Below, one piece after another: positions 10,558-22,082 of a DNA stretch of 64,000 nt. The position numbers and the translations under genes were made by a program. Position 1 is the first letter of the stretch, and each line of letters starts with the position of its first letter. This DNA comes from Amblyomma americanum (lineage: Eukaryota; Arthropoda; Arachnida; Ixodida; Ixodidae): the NCBI RefSeq assembly GCF_052857255.1, contig NC_135505.1, positions 48,049,507 through 48,113,506 of the forward strand, read 5' to 3'. The notes beneath the pieces were generated by a model. The model ran no database searches and had not been told where the DNA came from. It was given only the letters and a program-made list of their open reading frames with translations.

Positions 10558-10761
10558 CATATGTCAGAGAAGATTGCTGGGGTGTGCAGCAGATTTTTAC
10601 GAAGGACGGAGGATGAAGTATTTTACTTCTCCAGCAGAGACATTAAGAGACTACACAATAAATATTTTGATATCGGAGGTTACGTTTCTACAATGACCAC
10701 CAAAAAAAACGCCCGACCATCATTTATATTCTCGCCTAAGAAAACAATAGGAGTTTATTAG
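10558..10761 (+). CDS. Candidate terminal exon, unknown protein
   Basis: A strong acceptor-like sequence, a long pyrimidine-rich tract ending TTTCACAG, precedes 10558. The frame then stays open for 67 codons to a TAG at 10759-10761. The translation includes SEKIAGVCSRFLRR and YFSSRDIKRLHNKYFD, with a mixed, protein-like composition. I do not recognise the protein. No clear AATAAA follows closely, and no upstream exon was found, so it may be chance. Confidence 0.25.
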   Translation, partial: HMSEKIAGVCSRFLRRTEDEVFYFSSRDIKRLHNKYFDIGGYVSTMTTKKNARPSFIFSPKKTIGVY

Positions 10762-11080
10762 CACATACTACATCTACAAGACAGTTGTTACGACAAATAA
10801 TTTTTCTTCTAAAAAGAACAGCAAAAATTTAAATCAAGCATAAAAGTGCTGAGGATACAGTTCCACAGTTAGTTCAACCCCTGGTATTTTATTTCTACCG
10901 GCTTTGTTTTTTGGCCCTATTTTTCACTTCATTTGGAAACATAGAAATGCATTTCGGTTCATTTGTAAATGACCGTTGTTTGTGCCCATAGATTCAGCAG
11001 ACCAAGGCATAACGCCTCTTCAGTGCCTTTTCCATATCCCTAGTACTTAGCTGAGATGGCTGAAAAAAAGGCGGGCTTTG
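10762..11080. other. Unassigned interval before the Tc1 relic
   Basis: No gene or RNA signal was seen. It may contain the 3' non-coding end of the minus-strand Tc1-like element, but I could not identify its inverted terminal repeat. Confidence 0.3.
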
Positions 11081-11084
11081 TTGT

Positions 11085-12352
11085 TTACGGAGAGCAAGCA
11101 GTGGATAAAAGCCCCGCTCACACGCATTGCTTCTTGCATGCTGTCTGGGAGTGACTTAAAGAGGCTTTCAACATAACCAGCCCTCTGCCGAAGGTGCCCT
11201 CATTCGTCACGAACCGCTGTCCAAAGTTCATTTGCGCCGGATGTCCTCAAGTTCATTTTGGATAGTTGTGACTTCATTATCACCCATACATTTTCAACAA
11301 ATTTAAGCGGCTCCTCTTGGAGCCCAATCGAATAGTCGAACAGCCCCCTCCTCAAGAAGAGATTTAACTACCCTGGCACAGTGAATGGGGCTGTAGTCGT
11401 GTTGCAGAACAAAGAAGGCGTTCAAGTAAGGCCCGTCTAGAGCGTACGGAGTCAGAATATCTTCAAGAACGTCACTGCACGAAGCCGAGTTGCACTGGTG
11501 TAGTAGTGGCGCCAGCGGTCCGAGGGCGTGCAGGCTAATCGCAACCCAGATGTTCACGCTGCAGCGGCCACTGCTGAGGACACTTGACACAAACTCGAGA
11601 TTATGCCTTGCTAAGGAAAGAAAGGCGATAATATTAGCGCCCTAAAGCAAGATAATTACCAGCAGGGTAAAAGGGGGGCATGATTTTGAAAGGAGCGACC
11701 AACCTTTGTTCTCAAAGCAAAGCATATTTTTTTACATAATCTGCCCCTTAAACCTATTGTACAAAGAAGATACCCTCCGACTGTGACGCTACCTCTCCTT
11801 CCAAAAGTTCTTTCTAAATCCCATGATGAGAGTAATTGTGTTAGCATGAGGTGACACAGTGTTAACCTTGAACTGCTCGAAAGCACAACAGCTCAACCAG
11901 CGAGCAAACAAGAGTAACGTAACAAACGCGCACATTAAACGTAGCATGTTTCGTCTTCCTGGCCACCAGGTACTTTTTGTTATAGACAAGATGAGAATGA
12001 GGACTGAGATATAGTAAGACAAGGTGCAAGTAAGTAGCCAGTGCCACTGTCATAAATACCTTGTGTTTAGTGTTCGCCACACTCAGCGATGCTGACCCCA
12101 CCGCGAGCTAAACGTGCTTTCGTCTGTGAAGATTACTTCACCTCACTTACCCAGGCCCCGCTCCGCATGAGCGCGGGCAAATTCCAGGCGTTGTCGTCGT
12201 TGTCGGTCCGTGAGGTAAGGCTCTTGAGCAGCCACACATGCCTGGAGATCAGCTTCTTGTAGTCTATCTATGTCTAGAGTGTCCCGCATCTCCTGTGCGC
12301 TCAGAAACGGGTCTGCCATAACTGCTGCGATGATTATTCGGTCTTCGTCCAC
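11085..12352 (-). pseudogene. Tc1-like DDE transposase relic
   Basis: This is a decayed cut-and-paste transposase. In minus-strand order I read FLSAQEMRDTLDI (DNA-binding region), LTDRQRRQRLEFARAHAE, GEVIFTDESTFSSRW (first catalytic Asp in FTDES), VWRTLNTR, SSGRCSVNIWVAIS, LQHDYSPIHCARVVKSLLEE (position of the second Asp) and DWAPRGA. A different frame continues with LWTAVRDE and SLPDSMQEAMRV down to about 11085. Damage includes a TGA where a Trp is expected before GEVIF, another stop after GQHR, a short deletion after DTLDI, and a frameshift around WAPRGA. An intron-like 453 bp insert splits it at 12059-11607. The N-terminus ends at 12352, next to an unrelated RT fragment. Confidence 0.85.
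11607..12059 (-). other. Intron-like insert inside the Tc1 transposase
   Basis: On the minus strand the insert begins GTATTT straight after CACAAG and ends CTTTCCTTAGCAAG before GCATAAT. Removing it joins the frame exactly as LNTR-HNLEFV, the expected Tc1 sequence. It has GT-AG ends, a branch-point-like GCTAAT and a pyrimidine tract. CAAG occurs on both sides, so it could instead be an inserted element with a 4 bp target duplication. It carries no recognisable ORF or inverted ends. Confidence 0.55.
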
Positions 12353-12360
12353 ACCAGTTT

Positions 12361-12560
12361 GTGCATGTTATTAATCAGCAGTGCTATTTTCTACCCATTA
12401 AAGCCGGAGTGCTACTGGGCAGTATTTCAGGACCCTTTCTCTTTAATGTGCATATTAACGAAATTTATCTGCCGCGCGCGCGTACATACTCTGCGCAACA
12501 GAAATTCCCGTATGACACGAGCTTCAGGAAACCCCATTACTCACTCAGCGGGGTATCCGA
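12361..12560 (+). mobile_element. Reverse-transcriptase fragment (LINE)
   Basis: The plus strand reads IKAGVLLGSISGPFLFNVHI, a degraded version of the GVPQGSVLGPLLFNIYIND block of LINE RTs, followed by KFPYDTSF, a damaged YADDT active-site region. Nothing else of the element is readable. It abuts the N-terminal end of the minus-strand Tc1 relic, so one inserted into or beside the other. Confidence 0.6.
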
Positions 12561-13985
12561 AACTGCTGAAGCTGAACAGATTTGCAGATGCGGAATACAT
12601 CATTTTCTCCTTCTTTACTTCATCAGATAAATGATAGTTTATACATAGCAGTTGTACACTAATGATGAGTTAATTTCATTTCGAGGCTCTTAGCGGAAAT
12701 TTATAACTTTTTATCACGGACAGCAAATTTTGTTGCTTTAGTTTAGATACTGATCTCAGTCGAAACAGAAAACAGCATAATAAGTTCAATTAAAAGCTTC
12801 AACGTTCAGAAATTTAATGGCCTAAACACGTTTTAACCCGTTTGAACTTGTTCGATGCGATTCAAACCGGTTCGAACCTGAACGAATTGTCTCTCTAGAC
12901 CCCGAAAGGCGTGAACCCGAAGGCGCGACGAACCCGAAAAAATTCCGATTGGGCAATTCTGCTTTATCAGCAAGCTCAAACAAATGATGCAAATATATAT
13001 ATTCTATACATCCGCATGTAAATTTTGTGCAGATATTTCAGCAGCTATTTTGCTTTGACGGAAACATTTCACGGGCTGTTTTCATGATCACACAATTCAT
13101 CGTTCTCTTGATGACGCCTCTGAAAACGAACTAACAAGGTATAGACGAATTAGCAGGTATTTGTTAAGGACATACTATCGAAATCAAAGTCTTACAGGAG
13201 GCGTGTTCTCAGAAAACAAGTTAATTGAACCTCCCCATCGTAATGCAGTTGCGTGGCATTGTTAGCAGCGGATGCAATATGCATGTGTCCATTCATACCC
13301 TGAGAAACTTCAGGCGACAATACATGGCTGCGCTGACAAAAAAAAAATGTTTCCGCATGTTCGCATCCCGTAAACTTTGAACGCGATAGTACATGTGTGA
13401 TGTGATACACGGTCGGCACACACTAAAGCGTGTATATTCTACAAACATCGGCGTCGAACATCCTCCTGGACCTGTCCCTGTCTTGGCTGCTTTCCCGTAA
13501 AACTTCAGGAGAAGGATCTCGCTCTCTCATTAGATGTGGAGTTTTATGGTTCAACCGAGCGTAAAGGCAATAAAAGCCAGCCAACTACGCTATATGCAAG
13601 CACATTAGGATAAGAAAAGCTCTATGGATACCTCACGTGTGCTTATATGGAAAAACACACTGCTGTGCAGGGCGCACACTTGGAACAAAGAATGCGCCGG
13701 CCGTGTCCGCCGCGCAGAAAACGCGGCACACGTAAATATGGCGCCAGAGCCTGAGCAGAAGCGTTCCCTGCCATCAGCAGGAGCATGTATGTAATGAAAT
13801 TAAATGAAGGTTCAAGCTTCCTAGCGTTTTGTAGCTTTAATAAAATGTGTAATAAAGGCGCCTTAAAAACTTCATTACAGAAACACCATGGTAAAGTCTG
13901 TAGAAACACTTCACAGGTGTCACACTAGGTCGAGCCAAATACTTGAACCGAGAGCTCATCTGCTTGTCACTGATCGTCCTTGGAG
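12561..13985. other. Unassigned interval
   Basis: No gene or domain was recognised. A cluster of GTTCGAAC-type words (AACCGGTTCGAACC near 12866) hints at a decayed short repeat. Several AATAAA sequences near 13570-13855 have no supporting ORF. Confidence 0.3.
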
Positions 13986-13989
13986 TCTG

Positions 13990-14135
13990 TCTGTTACTGC
14001 CAGGAAGAAAGAAAGGATAGTGCACAGGCCTGCTCACTGGCTCAAGCCGAGCCACAATTGCTACCACGTGCCGATAGTAGAAGAGTTGAAAGATGGGATA
14101 GAAAGACAGGATAGTACACACGCGCTAAAGACAAG
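13990..14135 (-). mobile_element. LINE 3' UTR fragment
   Basis: On the plus strand GCCTGCTCACTGGCTCAAGC and the following CCACGTGCCGATAGTAG to GAGTTGAAAGA match 6093-6170, the 3' UTR of the minus-strand LINE there. The orientation is also minus. No coding remnant is attached; the 14140-14420 sequence beyond it shows no motif. Confidence 0.65.
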
Positions 14136-14139
14136 GCCG

Positions 14140-16130
14140 ATCCCGGAGGCAGTGCAATACCGGGCCAACCGGTGGCGGGAGTGAAGAATCCTTCAAACTC
14201 TCCGCCACATTTCCAAAAATAAGTCCAACTTGGACCCGTAACAGATACTCCACGGGTCCAGACAATCGCCCTCCCTGGAGCACTACCACAACTGCTCCCT
14301 CTCGCAGGTGCTAAGCAGGTGGACCGCTTTTTCCTCACGGTGCTTGTTCCACACGTGCCACTCACACTGCTGCCGCGAGGAGAAAACCTGGCTGCATTTC
14401 ACACAGGCTACAAGAACGTGCTCAGCGGAAGAAGCTGCAAATGGTTTAAGAACGAGCGATATGTTGGTTTTATTTCATGTCGGCTTTAGAAAGAAGCCAA
14501 CAGGAAAGCAAGCCTAGGTTGCTCTGCAACCAACGGCTACTGTACTGGGATTTGCATGGGCGTCCAAATCATGAGAGACCTACGCATGAATGTCTTCTCT
14601 CGACTGTAATAAATGTGAAATTCCTACTTTTATTCGCAATTACGAATTCAAAAAGGTCAAGATCAGTGGAGAACTCCTGCTCGGTTTAATGTAAATTTTC
14701 CAACTGCTGTTTCTTCTGAAGGGTGAACCGAGCGATAAAAGCAGTTATCAGCTGTAGGTAGCGCCTTGCGTGGTTCGCAGCTGCGACGCAGTACTTGGCC
14801 GCTTTGTGTTACACCGGGACGAACTTGAGGGTTAATCGACGTTGTCCTGCATGTATAATTACACCGATCGATTACATTCTTGGAGGATTCATGTAAAATG
14901 GCTGTTATTCGGTCATTCTGTCTTCCAATAGCTCTGTTACGTTTGAAACTACCCCTTGGATTCCTTCATCTTTGTTCGCTCAAAAGCTCTGACAAACGCA
15001 GGCTGAAGCTGTGATCGGCCAAAAAAGAGAACTTCATAGTAAGCGTCCTCGCGCTACTGAGAGTTTGAAATATCGTGTCTAAGAGGGAGATGTTGCAAAC
15101 AGTTAGTCTTACCTATTTTTCTAGCGATGCCTCTAATTAGTTCGGTGAAGGGGAGATGCGGAGGAATTTTATCACTTTGGATGAACACGTCCCCTGTATA
15201 CTAGAGAGCGGGAGGGAGAGAGGGAGGGAGGAAGGAAGGAAGCGAGGGAATGTTACAGCTAGCAAACATGCGCCGCAGTCGATGGCTTCAGGTGAAGTTC
15301 TTCCAACGGGCATTTACGCAACCCAGGGAGAGGGAAATATGCAAATGAACGCTACATAATATGGTTCCCTGCTTCAAAATAAGCAGAAAAATACGTAGCG
15401 AAATATGCGCACAAAACAGGAACAAAACATAGCGTTGATCAAATTTCCTAAAGTTATTTGTTTTGGCGTATACGTACACTTTCTTTTTCCTATAGTTCTG
15501 TAAAGGTAAAGGTTGTTACGGCCTGAAGAATGTGAAATATGTACAATAAAGTGCAGAAAAGAGAACCCGAGCCTACAAAACTCTTCCACCGAAGTTCAGC
15601 GCTTGCCGATAAGCACACAAAAATTCAACTGCAGCATTTCCTGATGTCCCTGGAGGAGCGCTGACGCAGTTTCTCTCCTGAGCTTTCACCGGTGGAAAGG
15701 TACCAGAAATTTCTGGCATTTTTATTTTTGTACGAACTACTTAATTTTATTTTTCAATGTCTGGGCTGCATTCCCATTTCCGGCACTGAATTGCTAAATT
15801 GCACATATGTGCATAACTTGCTTCATGTATCTCAGCGTAACCACGCGTTGCGTTTTTAGCTACAGGCTGTATGATTTTCCTCTTTCCTTATTTTTGTGAC
15901 AAGAGATTAAACTTCTGTACAAATGTACCATTTTCTGGATAAAATAGGCAGTTGTTTGAACTGCTGTTTTCGTGGAAGTTTCATTTTTGCCTTCTAAGAA
16001 TACAACCCGCGCTCATTCTTTGTTCCACAAGTGCCATTAAGTGCTACTGAGGAGCCTTTACGCATGTTCAAAAAATTCATCAAGTGGTGTTGTCCGGCTG
16101 GCTGGTCGCCGTGACACGTTTTTTGCCCGA
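14140..16130. other. Unassigned interval
   Basis: No gene was recognised. There is a purine-rich GGGA/GGAA tract at about 15205-15245. The open frames are short and without motifs. Confidence 0.3.
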
Positions 16131-16134
16131 AAAC

Positions 16135-17800
16135 GGCGACACACAGACAAGACAACAGTATGAGCGCAAACTAACAAGTGCGTTTTTTTCAGTGGTTTGT
16201 ACCTACAACAAAACTCGTCGCATGCGCATCAGATACTGCCACAGCATGAGTGGCAATTTTTTATCAGCACACCTTGAAATAAAGTTTTAAATAAGGCTGA
16301 GTGGCTTCTATAAAAGGCCACGAATGTCTAATGACGCAGTTATGCGACGTATATCAGAATGTTTTCCATTGTTTCTCGTGCCGGGGCATTTCTGCCGCTG
16401 CCAAGAATTTTCAAGAAGTTTCAAGAAGGCCACTTGAATCTGGGAACTTATTCATTTTGTGCGGTCTCGACATCATGAGCGCAGGCTGAAGACATTGCGC
16501 AGCAGTACCCATTTGGGCAGTCTTTGTGCAGACCCGTACGGCAGAAGATCCTTCGCAACCTTGGGTTGATACAACCAAAACGAATGCTATACAACGACAC
16601 ATTTTGATGCCCAAGAACTGCAGATATCACGCAGTTGCTACGTAACGTGTAAAGGTCTCACCATTACCATGCTGTCTCATATCGCTTAAAACCTCATTTG
16701 TTATGTTGTGGCACTTCAAACTACGCTGCTGTTTTAAGAGATTTAAAATAAAAAATCATCTACGTGACTCTCTTAAAACGTTGTTGCCGTTAAAGACATT
16801 CACCAGGGTACGGTCAATATGAGATAGAAAAGTCTTGCACAGGAAAGGAGCTACATACGCTTCTATGCGTATACCGCGATGGTGGAAGTAGCACCGATTG
16901 TCAAAAGTTTATAAGTGTTATTAATGTAAAATTTAAGCAACGTTTGAAAATATCTACAAGAATTTCTGCTCAGTCTTGGAAGGACAGGTCTGTATTCTCT
17001 TCTACACAAGATTTTAGAGCTTCGAGCAGTTTAGCATGGGCTACTGTATCCAGGAAAAACGGTCCAGAACATCTACAACCTTAAGCAGCCAATCAGTTTG
17101 GTTTTGGCCCAAAAAAAGCCTGTAACATGTTTTAAATTTTTTGAGTGAACATTTAATGCACTACAAACTTACGGAAATGAATCTGAAGAAACAAACTGAC
17201 CTGGATCTGCCATGACCCTTTTAAAACAGTTTTATACTAGTCTTAAGCGGTGCATCACATTAAGTGTCTTCGCAGTGAAAAATACCTGTAACGAATTGCC
17301 TGTGCACAAGGTCATGCCATTTTTGACCGGCACCAGTCCAAAACCACTGCATAAGTTTATAGCCTTAAATTTTATTCTAATTATGCCTCTCTTAACCTGT
17401 CTAAAGTTCTCACTAATCGCCTGGCCTAACTTTCTACTAAACACACCTTCAAGCAGAATTACAAACCATTCGTCGTTGTCTGCCTGATAAAGGCAGAGGT
17501 TCTTATATTAAAAACTACGCTTCTTTTAGAACTCGTTTCTTTCTTGGCAGTCTTCGCAAAGCTGTTAGTGATTCTTCTAATCACTCACAAATATTCAGTG
17601 GCTTGCACGGCGGGCTCATCGTTGTACTTGGGCCCTTTCTCGAGAACGGCAGTAACACTCTCGGACACTTGGACGTCGCCGAGCACAGCCACAGTCGCCT
17701 TTCCTCGATTGCCATTAAGCTTCTCCGTCCACTTAAAAAGTTGTTTAATCTAGACATTCCACAGAGCCTCCGTGTGTTGCGCGGAAGTTAGCCTGTGGAT
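16135..17800 (-). mobile_element. Penelope-like element relic
   Basis: On the minus strand the N-terminal region reads VAVLGDVQVSESVTAVLEKG followed by PKYNDEP (about 17690-17610), resembling the segment before the PLE reverse transcriptase. Further along, RT remnants such as FLDTVAHAKLLEALKSCVEE and PVQDFLSHIDRT lie at about 17065-16800. The 3' end (about 16250-16135) has the tail block around TCTGATGCGCATGCG, which recurs inverted at 18196-18300. PLEs encode a telomerase-related RT plus a GIY-YIG nuclease. Many stops and frameshifts make this copy dead. The GIY-YIG domain is not readable here. Confidence 0.65.
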
Positions 17801-17849
17801 GCGCCGCGTATGTTCTCCTAGCCTATTAGGCCGACAAGGCTAGCCTCAG

Positions 17850-18300
17850 TTCAATGCTTGTCAGAGCAGAACCAGGCTTCTGTTTCAAGCACGCAATGCC
17901 CAAAAGCATAAATGATCGTGCAGGGCGTCATGAGCACACACTAATACTTAGAGATAAAAACATGAATTTGAGCACTGAAAAAAATGCGAAAGCAGGCCGT
18001 GAATAAGTCATATCAAAATTCCTGGCAGGGTTAGCAATACCGAGGCGCCCGAAATAATCGAAGCCCTTCTGATAAATACTTCGCATAACAGCGTCAGTGA
18101 CACATCTGTGGCTGTGTGCACAAGCGGGTCAGCCTTATTGAAGTCCTTATTGTATGGTGCCCTGATGCACGTTTACCAGTCAAGCCCTGTGATAATCTGA
18201 TGCGCATGCGATGAATTTATTCTTATCGGAAGTAAACAACTGAATAAACCCGCACAGTTAGTTTGCACTCGTCGTGGCGTCTTGTCTGTCTTGACATTTG
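17850..18300 (+). mobile_element. Penelope-like GIY-YIG C-terminus and tail
   Basis: The plus strand reads SINDRAGRHEHTLILRD (position of the conserved Arg-rich helix of the GIY-YIG nuclease) and then EIIEALLINTSHNSVSDTSV, the usual C-terminal block of PLE ORFs. An AATAAA and a tail with GTTAGTTTGCACTCGT follow. It lies head-to-head with the minus-strand PLE relic at 16135-17800, and their tails are inverted copies. The 5' part is missing. Confidence 0.65.
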
Positions 18301-19720
18301 TGCTTAAAAACTTGTCAAAGCGATTGAATACTAATGTTCAGGACACCTAATAGCACATTTACGCTCAAGCTCATTGTCAGAAGCACAAATACTATCAACT
18401 CCGCAGGGTAACGAGGAGCCCTGAACGTTTCAAGAAATTGCTTCGTTATCAATCACTTTTCCACCAAATCGCCTTGCATTTAAAGACGCTATTGAACTAT
18501 TTTATCGCTCACTATTGAAATAACTGAAATATTTGTGTTATTTTGGGAGGGTTGTCCGCCACCATTGTTTGCCACTGTTTCTGTACATCTGTTTATTCCA
18601 ATAAATGCATAAGTGGTCATCATTCGGAGCCCTTGTACGTCATCGAAACCATAAAAAAATATTAACAAGGTAAACTAATTCTCACGCCACCCGCCCCCAA
18701 GCGTTAGCCGTGCTAATTTTGTTATCGAGCCGAATAATGATCTGAACTAGTCTATATTTTTGCTGGTGCGGTTTGCGGTATCTACGAATATTTCTAGTTT
18801 TCGAATGGGTTTTCTCGCGGTATTTGGCGACTGCGGTTCTTCAATAAGAACCGTCCGCATCAATGCGTGTCTGAAACCTTGCTGTTTCTCAAGTTTTTTT
18901 TGCTAACAGCGCGAGAATCTTAACGGTAGCGTTAAATTGCAAGGCCGTTTTCTGCTTATTTAAGTATAGAAGGCCCAAGCAAACTTCGTCTCTATGTATT
19001 CGTAAACTGAGCCAGTTGCGCCGTTTACTTGTGCTTATCTTTTACCGTCCAACAAATTCGGTCCAGTACTGCCTGGCGAAGTAAGGAAGCCTGATCGCAG
19101 TGACGGATATGAACTCCTGGAAGCTCGTGCTTTGATATTAAACAAAATTGAGCAAGCTTAAGTTCTTTGAAGTCGGGATGAAAATTGTGATTCGCAAAAA
19201 CAGGACATCCTCACAGTGGGGCTGTTGGAAGCGGTAACCTCAGGCATGAAAGCAATTACCACTGGAATTTAAAAGAGGGTGTTTCGTTAACGTGGAACTT
19301 GAAGCCAATGAGTAATCATGCGAAAAGGCAACACCTTCTACGGTTAATTGTACCCTTTAAATGGCTACCAGGCACTAATATAATTTTTGAGCTTTGTGGA
19401 ACATATAGAAATACCGAGGCTGCTTGAAGAGCGTTCTAAGCGCACACACAAACGGAAGCTTAAATTTATTTGTGAAGTTATTCTAATTAAAGCTTGTCCA
19501 GTGCGCAAAGAAGAACCGCACATTCGTATTCCTCTCACTTTGTACATATACTTATTTTCTCAAATATTCCCGAGGACGTTAATATGTATAATGATCACTG
19601 GGGTAAGAACAGTTTCATTGCGCATAGAACGACGACAAATGCTGATTCGAAATTTACAATACGCTTTGGAAGCCCGTATGTTCTTTTGGAAGCTTCAGTT
19701 CTCAATAACGCCTGAATACT
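18301..19720. other. Unassigned AT-rich interval
   Basis: No gene, RNA or repeat structure was recognised. Confidence 0.3.
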
Positions 19721-19730
19721 TGCCTTATAC

Positions 19731-20800
19731 CTGAGGAGAAGTTGCAGAACTTCCAGCGTGGGTATCCGAGGAAGAATGTGAGGGCCGTTGCGAGGGAGGG
19801 CCACGCTCTCTGCGCGCTTCCTCGTCCCGCATGACACGGTCGGCGGCGAGGTAAACCTGGTCGATGTTGCTCTTACGCACGCTAAGGAGGTGCAATGGAT
19901 CGTAAGCTAGTGCCACGCTCAGAGCGACCAGCACTCGCTGCTGATTGTCGATCTCCAGGCAGTGGACGGCCACGACGGGCGTCCCGGGTTGTAATACAAC
20001 GGACACCACAGTGTGTTTCGGCTTGACGGTCAGTAAGCAGGCAAAGAGTTTAGTACGGTATATGCTTGGGCTTGTTGGTTCATAACTTCAAGGTGAAAAA
20101 CGTAGCGCAAAGAAACGAGGACACAGAAAGACGGACAACAGAAAGACGGACAACACAAAGCGCCGTGTGTTGTCCGTCTTTCTGTGTCCTCGTTTCTTTG
20201 CGCTACGTTTTTCACCTAAAAGAGTTTAGTACCGTGCATTCTGCGAGCTAGCGTTGCAGCGCGCCTAAGAAGCCTCAGTGCAGCCGCCATGTGCGTGAGC
20301 ACTGCTGGACACCGCTCCCGAGCCACCGCCGAAAGTAGACAGTGCAGCCTCCATTCCTCGACACGGTGGCCCGGTAGCAAACAGCAATGCAGCCACGCTA
20401 TGCGCTGAAGAAAGATTTCTTCGACCTGAGCAGCTTTCACAGCTTCTCTGATTGCGCTGTGAATGGCCTGGGGGGAAGTTTCCGCAGCGTCGGAAGCCAC
20501 AACAAATTCTCGTCATCCAGGCGGCTTAGTTCCGTTAGACCAAAATCGGCGAGCAGGATATGCAGATTTACCATCTGTCTAGACAGCTTCGTAGATTCCA
20601 TGGAAAAGTCGAAAAGCAGTTCCAAGGCCACAACTCCCAGCCAGGCCTGCCAGAGTGCGGAATTGAGGCCCATTTCAAGGATTTCACGAGCAATGGCTGT
20701 TCGAAGGCAGCGTTGTCTTCATTTACGGCAGCTTTACAAAAGAGTGCAAAGGCTTCTATGCGAGGAAAGCTTCCGAACGCTGCTCCTGAGGCATCTTATT
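19731..20800 (-). pseudogene. Decayed unknown gene split by a hairpin insertion
   Basis: The minus strand carries an alpha-helical, Ala/Leu-rich reading frame in pieces. They are EAFALFCKAAVNEDNAAF, AREILEMGLNSALWQAWLG, LLADFGLTELSRLDDENLL, then SAIREAVKAAQVEEIFLQR through RMHGTKLF, and after the insertion LLTVKPKHTVVSVVLQPG to SPQ. Frameshifts fall near 20705 and 20510. The hairpin element at 20057-20218 interrupts it, and deleting the element plus one 14 bp target copy restores the frame exactly at GTKLF-ACLL. The last codons end CAG at 19731, followed by GTATAAG, a good splice donor, so this looks like an exon of a multi-exon gene. I do not recognise the family; a helical repeat protein is possible. 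Confidence 0.5.
20043..20232. mobile_element. Hairpin element with 14 bp target duplication
   Basis: AAAGAGTTTAGTAC is present at 20043-20056 and 20219-20232. Between them lies a 34 bp head (20057-20090, with GCTTGGGCTTGTTGGTTCAT) and a hairpin with perfect 49 bp arms, 20091-20139 and 20169-20217. The arm starts AGGTGAAAAACGTAGCGC. A 14-15 bp inner duplication of AGAAAGACGGACAAC sits at the left arm end. A 14 bp target duplication suggests target-primed retrotransposition. No coding capacity is present. Confidence 0.8.
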
Positions 20801-21950
20801 GCATCGGTGGCGTATTTAATCGATTATCGTCTGACGAAAATGCAGAGGCACGCTGCAGGGCAGATTGTCTATGCGACATCATACAAATTTACTCTATCTT
20901 TGGCAGGCGATTGTTCGATTAAATTTTGAAAAATACGAAGTTACTTACCCCCCAACTTGCATTCGCAAAACTGCGAAGAAAATTGAAAATAAAGCGTAGA
21001 ATATAGCTATCAGCCTTGAACTTATGTTTCATACATTCGTCACAAGTTTATAAGGAGTGAACGGCGCCTGCAAAACTAATTTTTGCATTTTGTGAGCATA
21101 GCTCTTCACGCTTATCTGTCTTCACGTATTTACATGCACTGGGACTGGAAAATACTTTGTCACCTGCTTAAGGAATAATCTAATCTAGCGCTCTTCCTTT
21201 ACACTATCCACCCCAATTATACGTGCTGAAAGAAGCCATGTGTATGCGATAAATTGCTACCAGACGGGCATCCAAACTTGTATGCTCTCGTTTCGTTTTG
21301 TCAGTAATTAGCAGTCATGTGGTAGCAACTGTGGCGCCTGTCTTCTCTGCTTAATGAAAATTTTCTGTTTACGGCGTCTAGGCGGGATGATCATGATGAT
21401 GAAAACATCGTTTTGTGTCAAAGATGCCATGGCGCCCTGTCTGAGTGCTACCATCAGTGTAGGGCGCATATGTTTCTGTAATTATAATAAAACTTGTTCT
21501 CGAGTGGTGTCCAGTGCCGCTGGAGAGACTGGTTAGGGAGAATAAAACACGAGGACACGATTGTTGCTCCAAGCACACGTAATTACTGCGCACGAGACCA
21601 CCAAATACACTGATATCGTTTCTCCCACGAAGACAACAAACTCGATTTATACAAGCATGTGCCAGAACAAGCAAGCGCGTGTACGAGCAACGTCACGAAC
21701 GCACGGTCGAATTATGACGACAACGCTTACAGAGAAAGACAGTGGGCATTCAAAAGGATGAATTGCCGCTTTTTAAAATTAAATTGATTCACAGAAACTT
21801 TCATTTAACCTCGAAAAAGGGCAATAAAAACCAGTTAGAATTCTCTGTTCGTCATTGCATGGTTGGCCCGCCGTCGACCGTAAGAGCTGGAGGCAGAAGT
21901 GCGTCCAATGAGCAGGACTCGCTTATCGAAACGCTACTGCCGAAAGATCG
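20801..21950. other. Unassigned interval
   Basis: No gene or repeat family was recognised. The first 100 bp may be the upstream part of the decayed gene, but no acceptor was convincing. Confidence 0.3.
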
Positions 21951-21957
21951 CACCGGG

Positions 21958-21964
21958 TATAAGT
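21958..21964 (+). promoter_or_regulatory. Possible TATA box
   Basis: TATAAGT lies 125 bp upstream of an ATG (22083) that begins a signal-peptide-like frame. Spacing fits a core promoter with a leader of about 95 nt. It is positional evidence only. Confidence 0.25.
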
Positions 21965-22082
21965 CGTTGTCGTAGCTGGGCTCTCGGTTTATTGAGCTGA
22001 TGTGGCAGAAGGCAAAGGGGGCGGTGCAAAGCCGTCTGAGATTCTACTAAGCCGAGTTGACTTAATCCTGTAGGATAGCACC

